NCBI GenBank assembly: GCA_007692665.1
Contig: REBP01000122.1
Coordinates: 1 to 44,365 of the forward strand
Source: Gemmatimonadales bacterium
GTDB taxonomy: Bacteria > Gemmatimonadota > Gemmatimonadetes > Longimicrobiales > Gaopeijiaceae
Reading direction: 5' to 3'
Length of the DNA: 44,365 nt
Part shown: in pieces, positions 1-8,305 of the stretch
Position numbering within the stretch: position 1 is the stretch's first letter
How the letters are laid out: the number at the start of each line of letters is the position of its first letter
Notes under the pieces: model-generated
What the model saw: the letters and a program-made list of their open reading frames with translations, nothing else
Told to the model about the DNA's origin: nothing
Databases searched by the model: none
Made by a program: the position numbers and the translations under genes

Positions 1-799
1 AGTAGTCCCAGGTCAGCCTGCCGAAGCGCTCGCGCTCGTGGGCCTCGGCCCCCGAGGCCTTCACCAGGCGGATCCCCGAGAGCGTCTCCTGGATGTGGGA
101 GTTCACCTCTCCGGCAATGTTCAGGATCGACTGGTCCCCGCGCCGGACGCGCCGCAGGAGGGGGCCCCACACCGCTGCGATGATGGGGAGCACGACGAGG
201 GCCGCGAGCAGGAGCTCCCACGAGAGAAGCGCCATGATGAGGAGCGCGGCCAGAAGCTCGAACACCGACGAGATGATCTTCGCGAGCTCCTTGGTCACGA
301 GCGTGCGGAGCTGCTCCACGTCGTGGGTGAGGCGCGACACGATCTGTCCCACCCGGGTCCGGCCGAAGAACGACAGGTCCAGGTCCACCAGGTGCCCGTA
401 CACCTCGTTCCGGAGGTCCCGGGTCACGGCCTGCTCGATCCAGGCCACCAGGTAGTTCCTCATGAAGTCGAAGATGTTCTTGAACAGGAACACCACGAGG
501 AGGAAGAGGATGATCCCCTGGATGGCCTCGGCGGGCGGGGCACCCAGGTCCACGAACCGCCCGAGCGTGACATCCAGCCCCCAGTCCAGCCACCCGCTGG
601 CCCCCTGGTCGCCCGCGGCGGCGGCGGTCGCCCGTGCGGCACGATCGGCCGGGTCCGCGAAGAGCGTCTCCAGGAAGGGGATGAGGAGCGCGATGGAAAA
701 CGCGTCCAGCCCGGCATAGAGGAAGGTTGCCGCCACCGCCACCCCGAAGACCGGAAGGTAGGGCCGGAGGTACCGGAGAATGCGCAGGTATCGCTTCAC
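1..799 (-). CDS. ABC exporter, N-terminal transmembrane domain (partial, cut by left edge)
   Basis: The reverse strand reads from a GTG at 799 through the left edge, giving about 266 residues of a type-I (MsbA/ABCB-like) exporter membrane domain. It opens VKRYLRILRYLRPYLPVFG and runs into a long first helix. A second hydrophobic segment (GIILFLLVVFLFKN) is followed by RDLRNEVYGHL, FFGRTRVGQIVSRLTHDVEQ, further helices (LLAALLIMALLSW), and the typical ETLSGIRLVKASGAE stretch before the edge. The nucleotide-binding domain must lie outside the window. Such proteins usually export lipids, peptides or drugs; the substrate cannot be told here. The GTG lies 15 bases after the stop of the PorX-like gene, so the two are probably co-transcribed. 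No ATG is available in this frame near the start, so the GTG is the best choice. Confidence 0.85.
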   Translation of the reverse strand, partial: MKRYLRILRYLRPYLPVFGVAVAATFLYAGLDAFSIALLIPFLETLFADPADRAARATAAAAGDQGASGWLDWGLDVTLGRFVDLGAPPAEAIQGIILFLLVVFLFKNIFDFMRNYLVAWIEQAVTRDLRNEVYGHLVDLDLSFFGRTRVGQIVSRLTHDVEQLRTLVTKELAKIISSVFELLAALLIMALLSWELLLAALVVLPIIAAVWGPLLRRVRRGDQSILNIAGEVNSHIQETLSGIRLVKASGAEAHERERFGRLTWDY

Positions 800-814
800 G
801 GGATGGGGTCCGGC

Positions 815-2383
815 TCAGCGGGGGCGGGGGGTCAGGAGCGCAACCGGGACGATCATCTCCTCGGGGGAGATCCCGCCGTGGAGGAAGGCGTCGCGGTAGC
901 GGGCCTGGTATTCCCGGAGCTTCGTCGGGTAGACCATGTAGTAGTCCTCCAGGGCGATGACGTAGCTCATGCCCAGGCGCCCCGACGGGATCTGCAGATC
1001 TCCCGCCTCGGAGGTTGCGAAGACCGTGTCCTGGTTCTCGGCGCGCAGGTCCTGGCCGAACTTGTACCGCAGGTTGGACGTCGCGTCGCGCTTGGCGAAC
1101 ACCGTGGTGGGGCGGCGGCAGAGGATGGACCCATGGTCGGTGGTGAAGACGACCCGGATCCCCTGCCCGGCGGCTTCCCGGAGCAGGCCGAAGAGGACGG
1201 ATCGCTCGAACCAGGTAAGGGTCAGGTCCCGGAGCGATCGCTCGTCGCGCGCCATTTCCATGAAGACCGGCGACTCGGCGCGCGTGTGGATCACCAGGTC
1301 CATGAAGTTGAAGACCAGCGCGATGACCTCGGTGTCGCGACTCAGCGCCGTCCGGACCCGGGCGCGGAGCTGATCCCCCTCCCGGTCCGAGAACACCTTC
1401 TCGTAGTGGACGCTGACCTTGCGACCGGTCTCGCGGAGGAGCTGCTCCCGCAGGAGTTCGTCCTCGAAGGCGTTGAGGCTCCCCTCGTCGTCGAAACCGG
1501 CCCACCAGGCGGGGTGATCCTCGGCAATCCGGTCCGGGAACTGGCCGGAGAAGATCGCGTTCCGGGAGTACGGCGTCGCGGTGGGGAGAATCGAGTAGTG
1601 GAGGACTTCCTCCACGTCGAAGAGGGGCGTGAGGAGCGGGAGCATGACGCGCCACTGATCGAGACGCATGCAGTCCAGGACCACGAGGAGAATGGGGTCC
1701 CCGTCGAGGCGCGGCACCACGAAGTGTGAAACCAGGTCCGGCGAGAGGACCGGGCTCCCCTCCCGGTCGCGCATCCACTCCGGGTAGACGTCCCGGATCC
1801 AGCTTCCGAAATCGCGGCGCAGGTCGGTGAGGAGTGCCTCCACCGTTTCGAGAAGGCCGTCCTCCCCGGCTTCCTCGAGGCGAAGATGCCAGTCCACGAG
1901 CTCACTGTAGAGGGATGCGAAGTCCTCGGCCTCGTCGGCCTCGTGACGGAGTTCCCCCAGGCGTGGCCAGCGGGAGGCAAAGTCCTGCGCCACCTGCTGC
2001 TGGCGGATGGAGGACCCTTCGAGGATCCGGGTCACCGCCGACAGGACCTGGAGCGGGCTCGCCGGCTTCACCAGGTAGTCGTCCACCCTCCGTCCGATGG
2101 CCTCGGTCATGGTCCGGTCCTCTTCGGACTTCGTGATCATGACCACGCGCACGTGGGGGTCCTCCCGGCGGAGGATCTCGAGCACCTCGAGTCCGCGCAG
2201 CCCGGGCATCTGCTCGTCCAGGAGGACAAGGTCGTAGGGGGAGGTGCGCAGGAGCTCGAGCGCGTCGTCGCCGTTCGGAACGGCGTCCACCCGGTAGCCC
2301 CGCTGCTCGAGAAAGAGGAGGTGAGGCTTGAGAAGGTCGATCTCGTCGTCGACCCAGAGGATTCGGCGGGGGGCTCTTGACAT
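815..2383 (-). CDS. PorX-like response regulator: receiver plus PglZ/alkaline-phosphatase-superfamily output domain
   Basis: This 522-residue protein starts with a CheY-like receiver domain (about 5-122): acidic pair D12/D13, phospho-acceptor D56 in LVLLDEQMPG, T84 and K106 in LVKPASP. A helical stretch (about 125-215) follows. Then comes a PglZ domain of the alkaline phosphatase superfamily, with D237 in VVLDCMRLDQW, a candidate nucleophile T270 in PTATPYSRN, D416/H417 in TTDHGS and H502 in LHGGISPEE. Order and length match PorX of Porphyromonas (about 518 residues), a two-component regulator of the type IX secretion system reported to hydrolyse oligonucleotides. Enzymatic activity here is inferred from the retained putative metal and nucleophile residues. 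No cognate kinase is adjacent, and the following gene is an ABC exporter. Confidence 0.88.
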   Translation of the reverse strand: MSRAPRRILWVDDEIDLLKPHLLFLEQRGYRVDAVPNGDDALELLRTSPYDLVLLDEQMPGLRGLEVLEILRREDPHVRVVMITKSEEDRTMTEAIGRRVDDYLVKPASPLQVLSAVTRILEGSSIRQQQVAQDFASRWPRLGELRHEADEAEDFASLYSELVDWHLRLEEAGEDGLLETVEALLTDLRRDFGSWIRDVYPEWMRDREGSPVLSPDLVSHFVVPRLDGDPILLVVLDCMRLDQWRVMLPLLTPLFDVEEVLHYSILPTATPYSRNAIFSGQFPDRIAEDHPAWWAGFDDEGSLNAFEDELLREQLLRETGRKVSVHYEKVFSDREGDQLRARVRTALSRDTEVIALVFNFMDLVIHTRAESPVFMEMARDERSLRDLTLTWFERSVLFGLLREAAGQGIRVVFTTDHGSILCRRPTTVFAKRDATSNLRYKFGQDLRAENQDTVFATSEAGDLQIPSGRLGMSYVIALEDYYMVYPTKLREYQARYRDAFLHGGISPEEMIVPVALLTPRPR

Positions 2384-2438
2384 GGGCCAAAGCTACGGGA
2401 TGCCGGGGGCGGGGCCAAGGCAATGGGGGAACTTTGAT

Positions 2439-2457
2439 CTCGTTCCGGGGAAACGAG
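2439..2457. promoter_or_regulatory. Inverted repeat between divergent genes
   Basis: CTCGTT and AACGAG form a perfect 6-bp inverted repeat with a 7-base spacer in the 179-base gap between the PorX-like gene and the PA2779-like gene. A GGAAC at about 2428 just before it would suit an ECF-sigma -35 element. An operator or promoter is possible but unproven. Confidence 0.25.
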
Positions 2458-2562
2458 GACCATTGTCCGCGGTCGTCCCCGTCCTCTCCCGTTCTCCCAC
2501 TCACGCCTTCGCGCACGCCCTCGCGGCGCTTGCCTGGAAGGCCCATCCCAAAGGATGAATCG

Positions 2563-2970
2563 ATGAAGACGCTTCGATCCTTCACCTTCGCGCTTCTCGC
2601 CGGGGTCATGGCGAGCCTCTCCGTGGGCACCACTCCGGCCCTCGCCCAGGGATCCGGCGCAGTGGACGCCTCGATCACGGACGCCGCAACCCTGGAGTCC
2701 GTTCTGGTCGGCCACGAGCGGAGCGCCGACCGCAGTCGCAGCCGGCTCGCCGACCTGCTGGCCCACGAGGACGTCAGGGCCATGGCCGAAGCCCGGGGCA
2801 TCGCCATGGATCGGGTCGAGGCCCGGGCGGCCACGCTGTCGGACGAGGAGGTGAGTCGCGTGGAGACCATGGTCGACGCAGCTGCCGAGGCCCTCGACCT
2901 GAGCCGGACGATCACGATCAGCGTCTCGACGGTGATCATCATCCTGCTGCTCCTCATCCTGATCACCTGA
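2563..2970 (+). CDS. PA2779-like small exported/membrane protein
   Basis: The ATG at 2563 follows AAAGGA at a good distance, and the product has 135 residues. An N-terminal signal peptide (MKTLRSFTFALLAGVMASLS... ALAQG) leads into a charged helical segment containing VLVGHERSADRSR, VRAMAEARGIAMDRVEARAATLSDEEVSRVE. A very hydrophobic segment ends only one residue before the stop (STVIIILLLLILIT). This layout, with the MAxxRGI...RVxxLSDEEV helical core and a terminal membrane anchor, is that of the PA2779 family (DUF6627). In pseudomonads that family pairs with a TPR/C39-peptidase protein; its biochemical role is unknown. Here the next gene overlaps it by 4 bases and carries a TPR plus a barrel instead. 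An in-frame upstream ATG at 2377 exists but would bury the signal peptide. Confidence 0.75.
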   Translation: MKTLRSFTFALLAGVMASLSVGTTPALAQGSGAVDASITDAATLESVLVGHERSADRSRSRLADLLAHEDVRAMAEARGIAMDRVEARAATLSDEEVSRVETMVDAAAEALDLSRTITISVSTVIIILLLLILIT

Positions 2971-4553
2971 GTCATCGTCTGCGGAGCCGCCTCTCGATCC
3001 TGCCTCTGCTGGCCGTCGGCCTGAGCCTCCACCTGGCCGCACCCGCGGCCGGTGCCTCGGTCGCGTCCGTCCGGCAGGGAGCGTCGGCTCCGCCGTGCGA
3101 TGAGGCAGTGGAAGCCGCCGTGGGTCGGGCCGCCGCCGGCGACCTCGCGGGGGCCGGGGTCCTGCTCGAAGACGCGCTGCCACGCTGCCCGGACCACCTG
3201 GGCGTGCTTCGGGAGCTGGCGGCCGTTCGTTTCCGCGAAGGCCGCCGGGCCGACGCCGAGGCGCTGGCCCGGCGCCTCCTGGTTCTGGATCCCCAGCTCG
3301 AGTGGGGATGGGATCTCCTCGGCACGCTCCGGTACCTGGACGACGACGCGGTGGCCGCCCTCCGCGCCTGGAACCGCATCGGTCGTCCCCGGCTCGGAGC
3401 GGTCGATGTCGTGGGTCCGGCCGGAGCACCCCCGTCGCCAGGGACGCGTCTTCGCCCGGGATCCGTTGTCACGCCGGAGGACCTGGTTCGCGCCAGGCGT
3501 CGACTCGAGGCCGTCCCGACGGTGAATCGGGCCCGTGTGTCGTACCGCCCCCTCCCCGGAGGCCAGGTCCGGGTCGAAGGAACGGTGACCCGGCACCCCC
3601 CCCACACGCTCACGCGGGGTGTTCTGCCCGCCCACCTCGCCCGCGCCGTGGGGGGCGCCCTCAGGATCGAGGCCGCGGACCGGGCGGGGCGGGGAGAGCA
3701 CATCACGCTCCACGGTGCGCTGGACCGGGACCTGCGGGAGGTCGGGCTCACGCTTGCGCTCCCGGCACCGGGGGGCGCGGCTTCGGCGCTGGACTGGACG
3801 GCAAACCACCGGGTGACGAAGCTGGAGAATCGCCGAACCGAACGGACAGGCGGCCGCGCCACGGTCCGGCCCTGGCCCACGGCCCGAACCCGGGGGTCGG
3901 CAGGGTTCGGGGTGGACCACTGGCCCGGATTCGGGACGCACGCTGTGCTGGAGGGGACGGCGAAGCTTGACCTGGGGCGGGTCGTGGCCCTCGACCTCGG
4001 CGGGTCGTGGTGGACCGGGGGCTTCGGCCTCACCGAGGTCGCCCTCGGGACCCTGGTGGACCGGAGCTCGGTCCCGGGAGCGAGGGAGGCGGTCGGGGGA
4101 GAGGGAGCGGACCGGCTCGCCGTGGGCCCGGCGCTCCGCAGCCGCACGACGCTCACGGCGCTCCACGGCGTGGTGCCCGGTGGCACCCCCGACGACCTGG
4201 CACCTCGCTTCGGCGGGCGCCGAAGTTCCACGCACCCGATGCGGGCAGCGGGAAGGGTTCTCCCCCCGGGAGACGCCTGGCTCCACGGAACCGTGGAGGT
4301 CACGCATGGGTGGGCGACGCCCACGGGGATCCTCGTCGGCGGCGCCCTCTTCGCGGACGCGGTCCGGGGACTCGGAAGCGCGGCGGGTGACCCCGGCGAC
4401 CCCGGCGGCCCGGGCCCCGGAACGGTCAACCTCGGGACGGGGCTCCGCCTGGGCGTCCCCGGTGCCCAGGGGTGGCTCCGCGCCGACTGGGCGGTCGATC
4501 CCTCCACGGGCCGGTCCCGGGTCTCCGTCGCCTGGGTGGGACGGGACGGGTAG
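2967..4553 (+). CDS. Signal peptide - TPR - POTRA-like - outer-membrane beta-barrel protein (Omp85-like)
   Basis: The first ATG in this frame (3108) would remove an obvious in-frame signal peptide (RLSILPLLAVGLSLHLAAPAAGA). No ATG, GTG or TTG precedes that peptide. CTG at 2967 overlaps the upstream TGA as CTGA, imitating an ATGA coupling signal, so I place the start there (528 residues); this choice is an inference. After the signal come TPR-like helices (LEDALPRCPDHLGVLRELAAVRFREGR, then LDPQLEWGWDLLGTLRY), a POTRA-like unit (TPEDLVRARRRLEAVPTVNR with VSYRPLPGGQVRVEG), and amphipathic strands ending GLRLGVPGAQGWLRADWAV, as in the last strands of Omp85/BamA-type surface antigens. Likely location is the outer membrane, with a periplasmic N-terminus. 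It ends 8 bases before the convergent topoisomerase gene. Confidence 0.65.
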   Translation: MSHRLRSRLSILPLLAVGLSLHLAAPAAGASVASVRQGASAPPCDEAVEAAVGRAAAGDLAGAGVLLEDALPRCPDHLGVLRELAAVRFREGRRADAEALARRLLVLDPQLEWGWDLLGTLRYLDDDAVAALRAWNRIGRPRLGAVDVVGPAGAPPSPGTRLRPGSVVTPEDLVRARRRLEAVPTVNRARVSYRPLPGGQVRVEGTVTRHPPHTLTRGVLPAHLARAVGGALRIEAADRAGRGEHITLHGALDRDLREVGLTLALPAPGGAASALDWTANHRVTKLENRRTERTGGRATVRPWPTARTRGSAGFGVDHWPGFGTHAVLEGTAKLDLGRVVALDLGGSWWTGGFGLTEVALGTLVDRSSVPGAREAVGGEGADRLAVGPALRSRTTLTALHGVVPGGTPDDLAPRFGGRRSSTHPMRAAGRVLPPGDAWLHGTVEVTHGWATPTGILVGGALFADAVRGLGSAAGDPGDPGGPGPGTVNLGTGLRLGVPGAQGWLRADWAVDPSTGRSRVSVAWVGRDG

Positions 4554-4561
4554 CGACGGAC

Positions 4562-5629
4562 TCAGGGGCCGATACCGTCCGCCTGTTCCAGGAGGGCGAG
4601 AAAGCGTCGCTCGGCCTGCCGAAGGCCACGGATCTCTTCCGGCTCCACCGAGTCCAGGAAGCCCCCCAGGTTCCCCTCCAGGTGCGTGTCCACGAGGACC
4701 GGGTGAACGTAGAACTCCCGGCAGATGGCCGCCGTGTTTCCCAGCGCGGCGGCCACCAGGTCGAACGCCTCCTTCAGGTGCTTCTGTCTCCCGCGGTCAT
4801 CCTCCGCGCACGGCAGGCGGCAGAGGGCCTCGAGGAGCTGGATCGTGCCCGTCCAGGTGCGGAAGTCCCTGGCCGTGAAGTCCGCCCCGCCGGCCTCGCG
4901 GATGTATTCGTTCACATCGGCTGCGGCCACCGGGTGGCGCTCGCCGTCCTCGTCGTGGTACTGGAAGAGTTCGTGGCCGGGGATCTCGTAGCAGGCCTGC
5001 AGGATGCCGGCGAGCCTCGCGTCGTCCAGCCCGACCTCCTGGTCCTTGCCCCCCTTGCCACGAAAGCTCACCCGCGCCCCCCTGTCCGTGAAGTCGACAT
5101 GCTTCCGGCGGAGGGTCGTGAGCCCATACGAACCGTTCTTCCGGCTCGAATCGCGATTGCCGATTCGGATGCCGGTGAGGTCCAGGAGCCGCACGAGCAC
5201 CGCCAGCACCTTCTCCCGCGGCATCCCTTCGCGCCTCAGGTCCCTCCGCACCCTGCGGCGAATCCTCGGCAGCGTTCGGCCGAAGGCCGCCATCCGGTGG
5301 AACTTCCGGCGAGCGCGGATCTCGGTCCATGCGGGGTGGTAGCGGTACTGCTTCCGCCCCTCGGCGTCCCGTCCGGTGGCCTGGATGTGGCCCTTCGAAT
5401 CGGCGCAGATCCACACATCGGTCCAGGCCGGGGGAATCGCCAGTTCCCCGATGCGCGCACGCTCCGAGTCCGATGTGACAAGGCGGTCCGACGGCGTGTA
5501 GTAGCTGAACCCCTTTCCCCGACGGACCCGGCGGATCCCCGGCTCGCTTTCGGTGACATAGCGCAGCCCGGCTTCGCGGGCGAATTCTTCGGGCGGCCGG
5601 GGGGTCAGGTCGAGGGATGCGGCGTTCAT
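4562..5629 (-). CDS. DNA topoisomerase IB (bacterial, poxvirus-like)
   Basis: This 355-residue enzyme relaxes supercoils through a 3'-phosphotyrosyl intermediate. The N-terminal domain has GLRYVTESEPGIRRVRRG and IPPAWTDVWIC. The catalytic domain shows R155 in TGIRIGN, K195 in RGKGGKD, R257 in DFRTWTGT and nucleophile Y307 in CREFYVHP. The place nine residues before the tyrosine, His in the poxvirus enzyme, is N298 (LGNTAAICREFY), a substitution also known from the Deinococcus-type enzymes. Length and motif order are those of a complete bacterial TopIB. It sits 24 bases after the SDR gene, as the third member of a minus-strand run of redox and stress genes. Such genes are typical of radiation- or desiccation-tolerant soil bacteria. 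Confidence 0.95.
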   Translation of the reverse strand: MNAASLDLTPRPPEEFAREAGLRYVTESEPGIRRVRRGKGFSYYTPSDRLVTSDSERARIGELAIPPAWTDVWICADSKGHIQATGRDAEGRKQYRYHPAWTEIRARRKFHRMAAFGRTLPRIRRRVRRDLRREGMPREKVLAVLVRLLDLTGIRIGNRDSSRKNGSYGLTTLRRKHVDFTDRGARVSFRGKGGKDQEVGLDDARLAGILQACYEIPGHELFQYHDEDGERHPVAAADVNEYIREAGGADFTARDFRTWTGTIQLLEALCRLPCAEDDRGRQKHLKEAFDLVAAALGNTAAICREFYVHPVLVDTHLEGNLGGFLDSVEPEEIRGLRQAERRFLALLEQADGIGP

Positions 5630-5653
5630 GGATGGAACCCTGGAAGGCGATGT

Positions 5654-6568
5654 CTACCGGGTGGCCGTCTGCCCCGAGACGGCAAGGATCTCCCCGGTGC
5701 AGAACCGCGAGTCGGCCGAGGCGAAGAACACGTAGGCCGGGGCGATTTCGGCGGGCTGTGCCGGTCGCTCCCACGCCGTGTCGGCACCGAAGTCCTCCAC
5801 CTCGTCCTCATCCCGCGTCGAAGGGATGAGCGGCGTCCACACCGGACCCGGCGCCACGCAGTTCACGCGGATGCCCCGCTCCGCCACCTGGGCGGAAAGC
5901 GACTTCGTGAAGACGTGCACCGCCCCCTTCGAGGCGGCGTAGTCCAGCAGGGAGGCCGAGCCCCGAAGGGCCACGACGGAACCGGTGTTGATGATCGCCG
6001 AGCCCTTCTCAAGGTGCTCGAGCGCGGCGCGGGTGACCTGGAAGACCGAGAGGATGTTGGTCCTGAAGGTGCGGTCCAGCTGTTCGTCGGAGATGTCCTC
6101 CAGGCGCTCCTGCTCCCAGTGGGCGGCGAGATTGTTCACGAGGAGGTCCAGTCCTCCGAACTCGGTCACCGTGCGCTTCACCACCTCCCGACATGCCTCC
6201 GGCTCCGTCAGGTCACCCGGCAGGGCGAGCGCGCGACGGCCCGCCTTCTCGATCCAGCGGACCGTCTCGGCGGCATCCTCGTCCTCGGAGAGGTAGGAGA
6301 TGGCGACATCGGCCCCCTCCCGGGCGAAGGCGATCGCCACGGCCCGTCCGATGCCGCTGTCGCCCCCGGTGATGAGCGCCCGGCGTCCCTCGAGGCGCCC
6401 GGACCCCCGGTAGCTCTCCTCCCCGTGGTCTGCCCGGGGCTCCATCTCGGCATCGGAGCCCGGCCATTCCTGCTGCTGCCCGCCTGGCCCCCCCGCCGCC
6501 CGTTCCTCCGCCGTCGGATCCGGCGACTTGCCGATTCCCGCGCCCGCTGCTTCCGTCTCGTTTCCCAT
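5654..6568 (-). CDS. SDR-family oxidoreductase (YghA / general-stress-protein-39 type)
   Basis: This 304-residue classical-fold short-chain dehydrogenase has a hydrophilic N-terminal extension of about 55 residues (PGSDAEMEPRADHGEESYRGSGRLEGR) typical of the YghA/GsiB-associated stress subgroup. The NAD(P)-binding glycine motif is TGGDSGIGRA (68-76). N145 lies in LVNNLAAHW, S197 in INTGSVVA, and the catalytic pair is Y210 and K214 in DYAASKGA. PGPVWTPLIPS follows in the substrate region. The ATG at 6568 has a strong Shine-Dalgarno (CGGAGGAGACACC). The physiological substrate is unknown; relatives reduce aldehydes or sugars. The gene follows the FAD-Rieske gene by 34 bases and precedes topoisomerase IB by 24, so all three are probably one transcript. 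Confidence 0.93.
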   Translation of the reverse strand: MGNETEAAGAGIGKSPDPTAEERAAGGPGGQQQEWPGSDAEMEPRADHGEESYRGSGRLEGRRALITGGDSGIGRAVAIAFAREGADVAISYLSEDEDAAETVRWIEKAGRRALALPGDLTEPEACREVVKRTVTEFGGLDLLVNNLAAHWEQERLEDISDEQLDRTFRTNILSVFQVTRAALEHLEKGSAIINTGSVVALRGSASLLDYAASKGAVHVFTKSLSAQVAERGIRVNCVAPGPVWTPLIPSTRDEDEVEDFGADTAWERPAQPAEIAPAYVFFASADSRFCTGEILAVSGQTATR

Positions 6569-6602
6569 GGTGTCTCCTCCGGGTCGATGCTTTCCAGACT
6601 GG

Positions 6603-8126
6603 TCAGAGGCTCTCGAGAGGGGTGACGGCCGGCCCGTTCAGGACCTCGCCCGACACGGAGAACCGCGATCCATGGCAGGGACAGTCCCAGGATGTCTCGG
6701 CGGAATTCCATACCACCCGGCACCCCAGGTGCGTGCAGGTCGGGGAGAGCAGGTGGAGGCGGCCCTCCTCGTCCCGGTATGCCGCCACTGCGTCCCCCTC
6801 GTGGCGGCAGATGGCCCCCGCCCCGGGGGCAAGTTCCTCGGGTTCGGGGCCCGACAGCTGCCGGATGCGGTCGCCCACGAAGCGCTTCGCATCGTTCATT
6901 CCCTCCCCGATGGCTTCGCCCAGCCCGCCGGAAAGCTGCGAGCGTCCCGCATCGAAGGTCTCGGCCCAGGGATTCGTGGCACCCGTCAGGCCGTCCGCCA
7001 GGATCCGGGCGGCTGCCGTCCCCAGGGTAAGCCCCCACTTCCCGAAGCCGGTGGCGACGTGGATGGACTGGGAGGAGGGCCGCATGCGCCCGATGAGGGG
7101 GAGCCCGTCCACGGACATGTAGTCCTGCGATGACCACCGTGCCACGACCTCCCTGGCCCCGAACTCCTGCTGCGCAAAGGTCTCGAGCAGTTCCCACGGT
7201 TCCTCGTGATCCTCTGCCTGCCCGGTCTTGTGGTCGGCCCCGGTCACGAGCAGGAGAGGTTCGCCCTCCGCCCGGGGAATCGGTCGGATGGAGAGCGTCG
7301 GTTCACCGATGTTGATGGACATGGACTCCGGTGGGACATCGGCCCCGCTCATGGCCACGCAGTAGGAGCGCGAGGGATGAACGCGGGCGAAGAACCCGCC
7401 GCGGTCCAGGAAGGGAATTCCGCAGGCGAGCACGACGTGGGGCGCCTCGCACTCGGCTCCGTCCCGCGTGCGAACGAGAACGCGCTCGTCCTCGCCCTCC
7501 ACCTCCTCGACCTGGCTCCCTTCGTGAACATGGCACCCTGCCCCGTCCAGGGCCTTCGCAAGACCCAGGCAGTACCGGAGTGGGTGAAAACTCGCCTGCC
7601 GGTCGAGTCGGATACCTGCCGCGATCGGAAACGGAAGATCCGAATCGACGACCTTCTCCACGGCGAGACCCGCACGCCGCCCTGCCTCGACCTCGGCGTC
7701 GATCTCGTGGGTGCGGTCGGCATCGCGCGTGAAGGTGAGAGCCGCCCGGCGCTGGAACTGGCAGTCGATGCCGAGTTCCTCCGCGAAACCCGCGATCCGT
7801 GCCAGCGCCCACTCGTTGGCCTCCGCGTAGACCCGGGCCGCCTCCCGACCCGACCGGTCCTCGATGGAGGCGTACGAGAGCCTGTGGAGCGAGGTGAGCT
7901 TCGCCGACGAATACCCCGTGGTTCCCTCGCCCACGCGGTTCGCCTCGAGCAGGGTCACCCTCATCCCGGCTTCCTTCAGCAGGAGCCCGGTCGTGAGCCC
8001 GACGATCCCTCCCCCCACCACGATGACATCCGCCGAGGTGCGTCCGGCGAGGGGCACGTACGCCGCGGGTTCGGCGGACCGCTTCCACCAGGAGGGGTTT
8101 CGAGGATGACGGATCGGTTCGGACAT
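6603..8126 (-). CDS. FAD-dependent amino-acid-oxidase-type oxidoreductase with C-terminal Rieske [2Fe-2S] domain (YhfW-like)
   Basis: The chosen ATG at 8126 follows GGGAGG by 6 bases; longer upstream readings lack any family similarity. The protein has 507 residues. A DAO-type FAD domain begins VIVVGGGIVGLTTGLLLKEAG with the ExNRVGEGTTGYSSAK stretch after the second strand, and WSSQDYMSVDGLPLIGR with VATGFGKWGLTLG near residues 350-390. The C-terminal 90 residues form a Rieske domain, CTHLGC ... CPCHGS, with all four ligands (two Cys, two His). It is a soluble FAD/[2Fe-2S] enzyme; relatives are called YhfW or glycine/D-amino-acid oxidase-like and have no settled substrate. It heads the minus-strand run with the SDR and TopIB genes, and its promoter must lie in 8127-8305. 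Confidence 0.93.
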   Translation of the reverse strand: MSEPIRHPRNPSWWKRSAEPAAYVPLAGRTSADVIVVGGGIVGLTTGLLLKEAGMRVTLLEANRVGEGTTGYSSAKLTSLHRLSYASIEDRSGREAARVYAEANEWALARIAGFAEELGIDCQFQRRAALTFTRDADRTHEIDAEVEAGRRAGLAVEKVVDSDLPFPIAAGIRLDRQASFHPLRYCLGLAKALDGAGCHVHEGSQVEEVEGEDERVLVRTRDGAECEAPHVVLACGIPFLDRGGFFARVHPSRSYCVAMSGADVPPESMSINIGEPTLSIRPIPRAEGEPLLLVTGADHKTGQAEDHEEPWELLETFAQQEFGAREVVARWSSQDYMSVDGLPLIGRMRPSSQSIHVATGFGKWGLTLGTAAARILADGLTGATNPWAETFDAGRSQLSGGLGEAIGEGMNDAKRFVGDRIRQLSGPEPEELAPGAGAICRHEGDAVAAYRDEEGRLHLLSPTCTHLGCRVVWNSAETSWDCPCHGSRFSVSGEVLNGPAVTPLESL

Positions 8127-8305
8127 GAGGACCTCCCTTTGCCCACGGGTGGATGCTGTGTGTGATGGCCGGGAGGGGATGCATGCAACGCCCGTGCCGA
8201 CCCGGAGGAACGGCGGCTCACAGGGGGCATGGGCCTTGCAATCCTCTCCGGATGCTTCGGCGAGGCCGCCGAGGCCCACCTGTTCATCCGGAAAGGGAGG
8301 ACCCC

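Noticed and set aside
38-1729. Long plus-strand open frame (563 codons)
   Set aside because: It lies antisense to the ABC exporter and the PorX-like gene, whose motifs are unmistakable; its composition is Gly/Glu/Arg/His-rich without domain motifs, as expected of a GC-rich shadow frame.
815-2383. PglZ domain as part of a BREX or Pgl phage-defence island
   Set aside because: The protein has a receiver domain and PorX architecture, and no BrxC/PglX/BrxL-type gene is nearby.
1902-4307. 801-codon minus-strand open frame
   Set aside because: Antisense to the PA2779-like and TPR-barrel genes and low-complexity Arg/Pro/Gly throughout; the plus strand carries signal peptides and ribosome sites.
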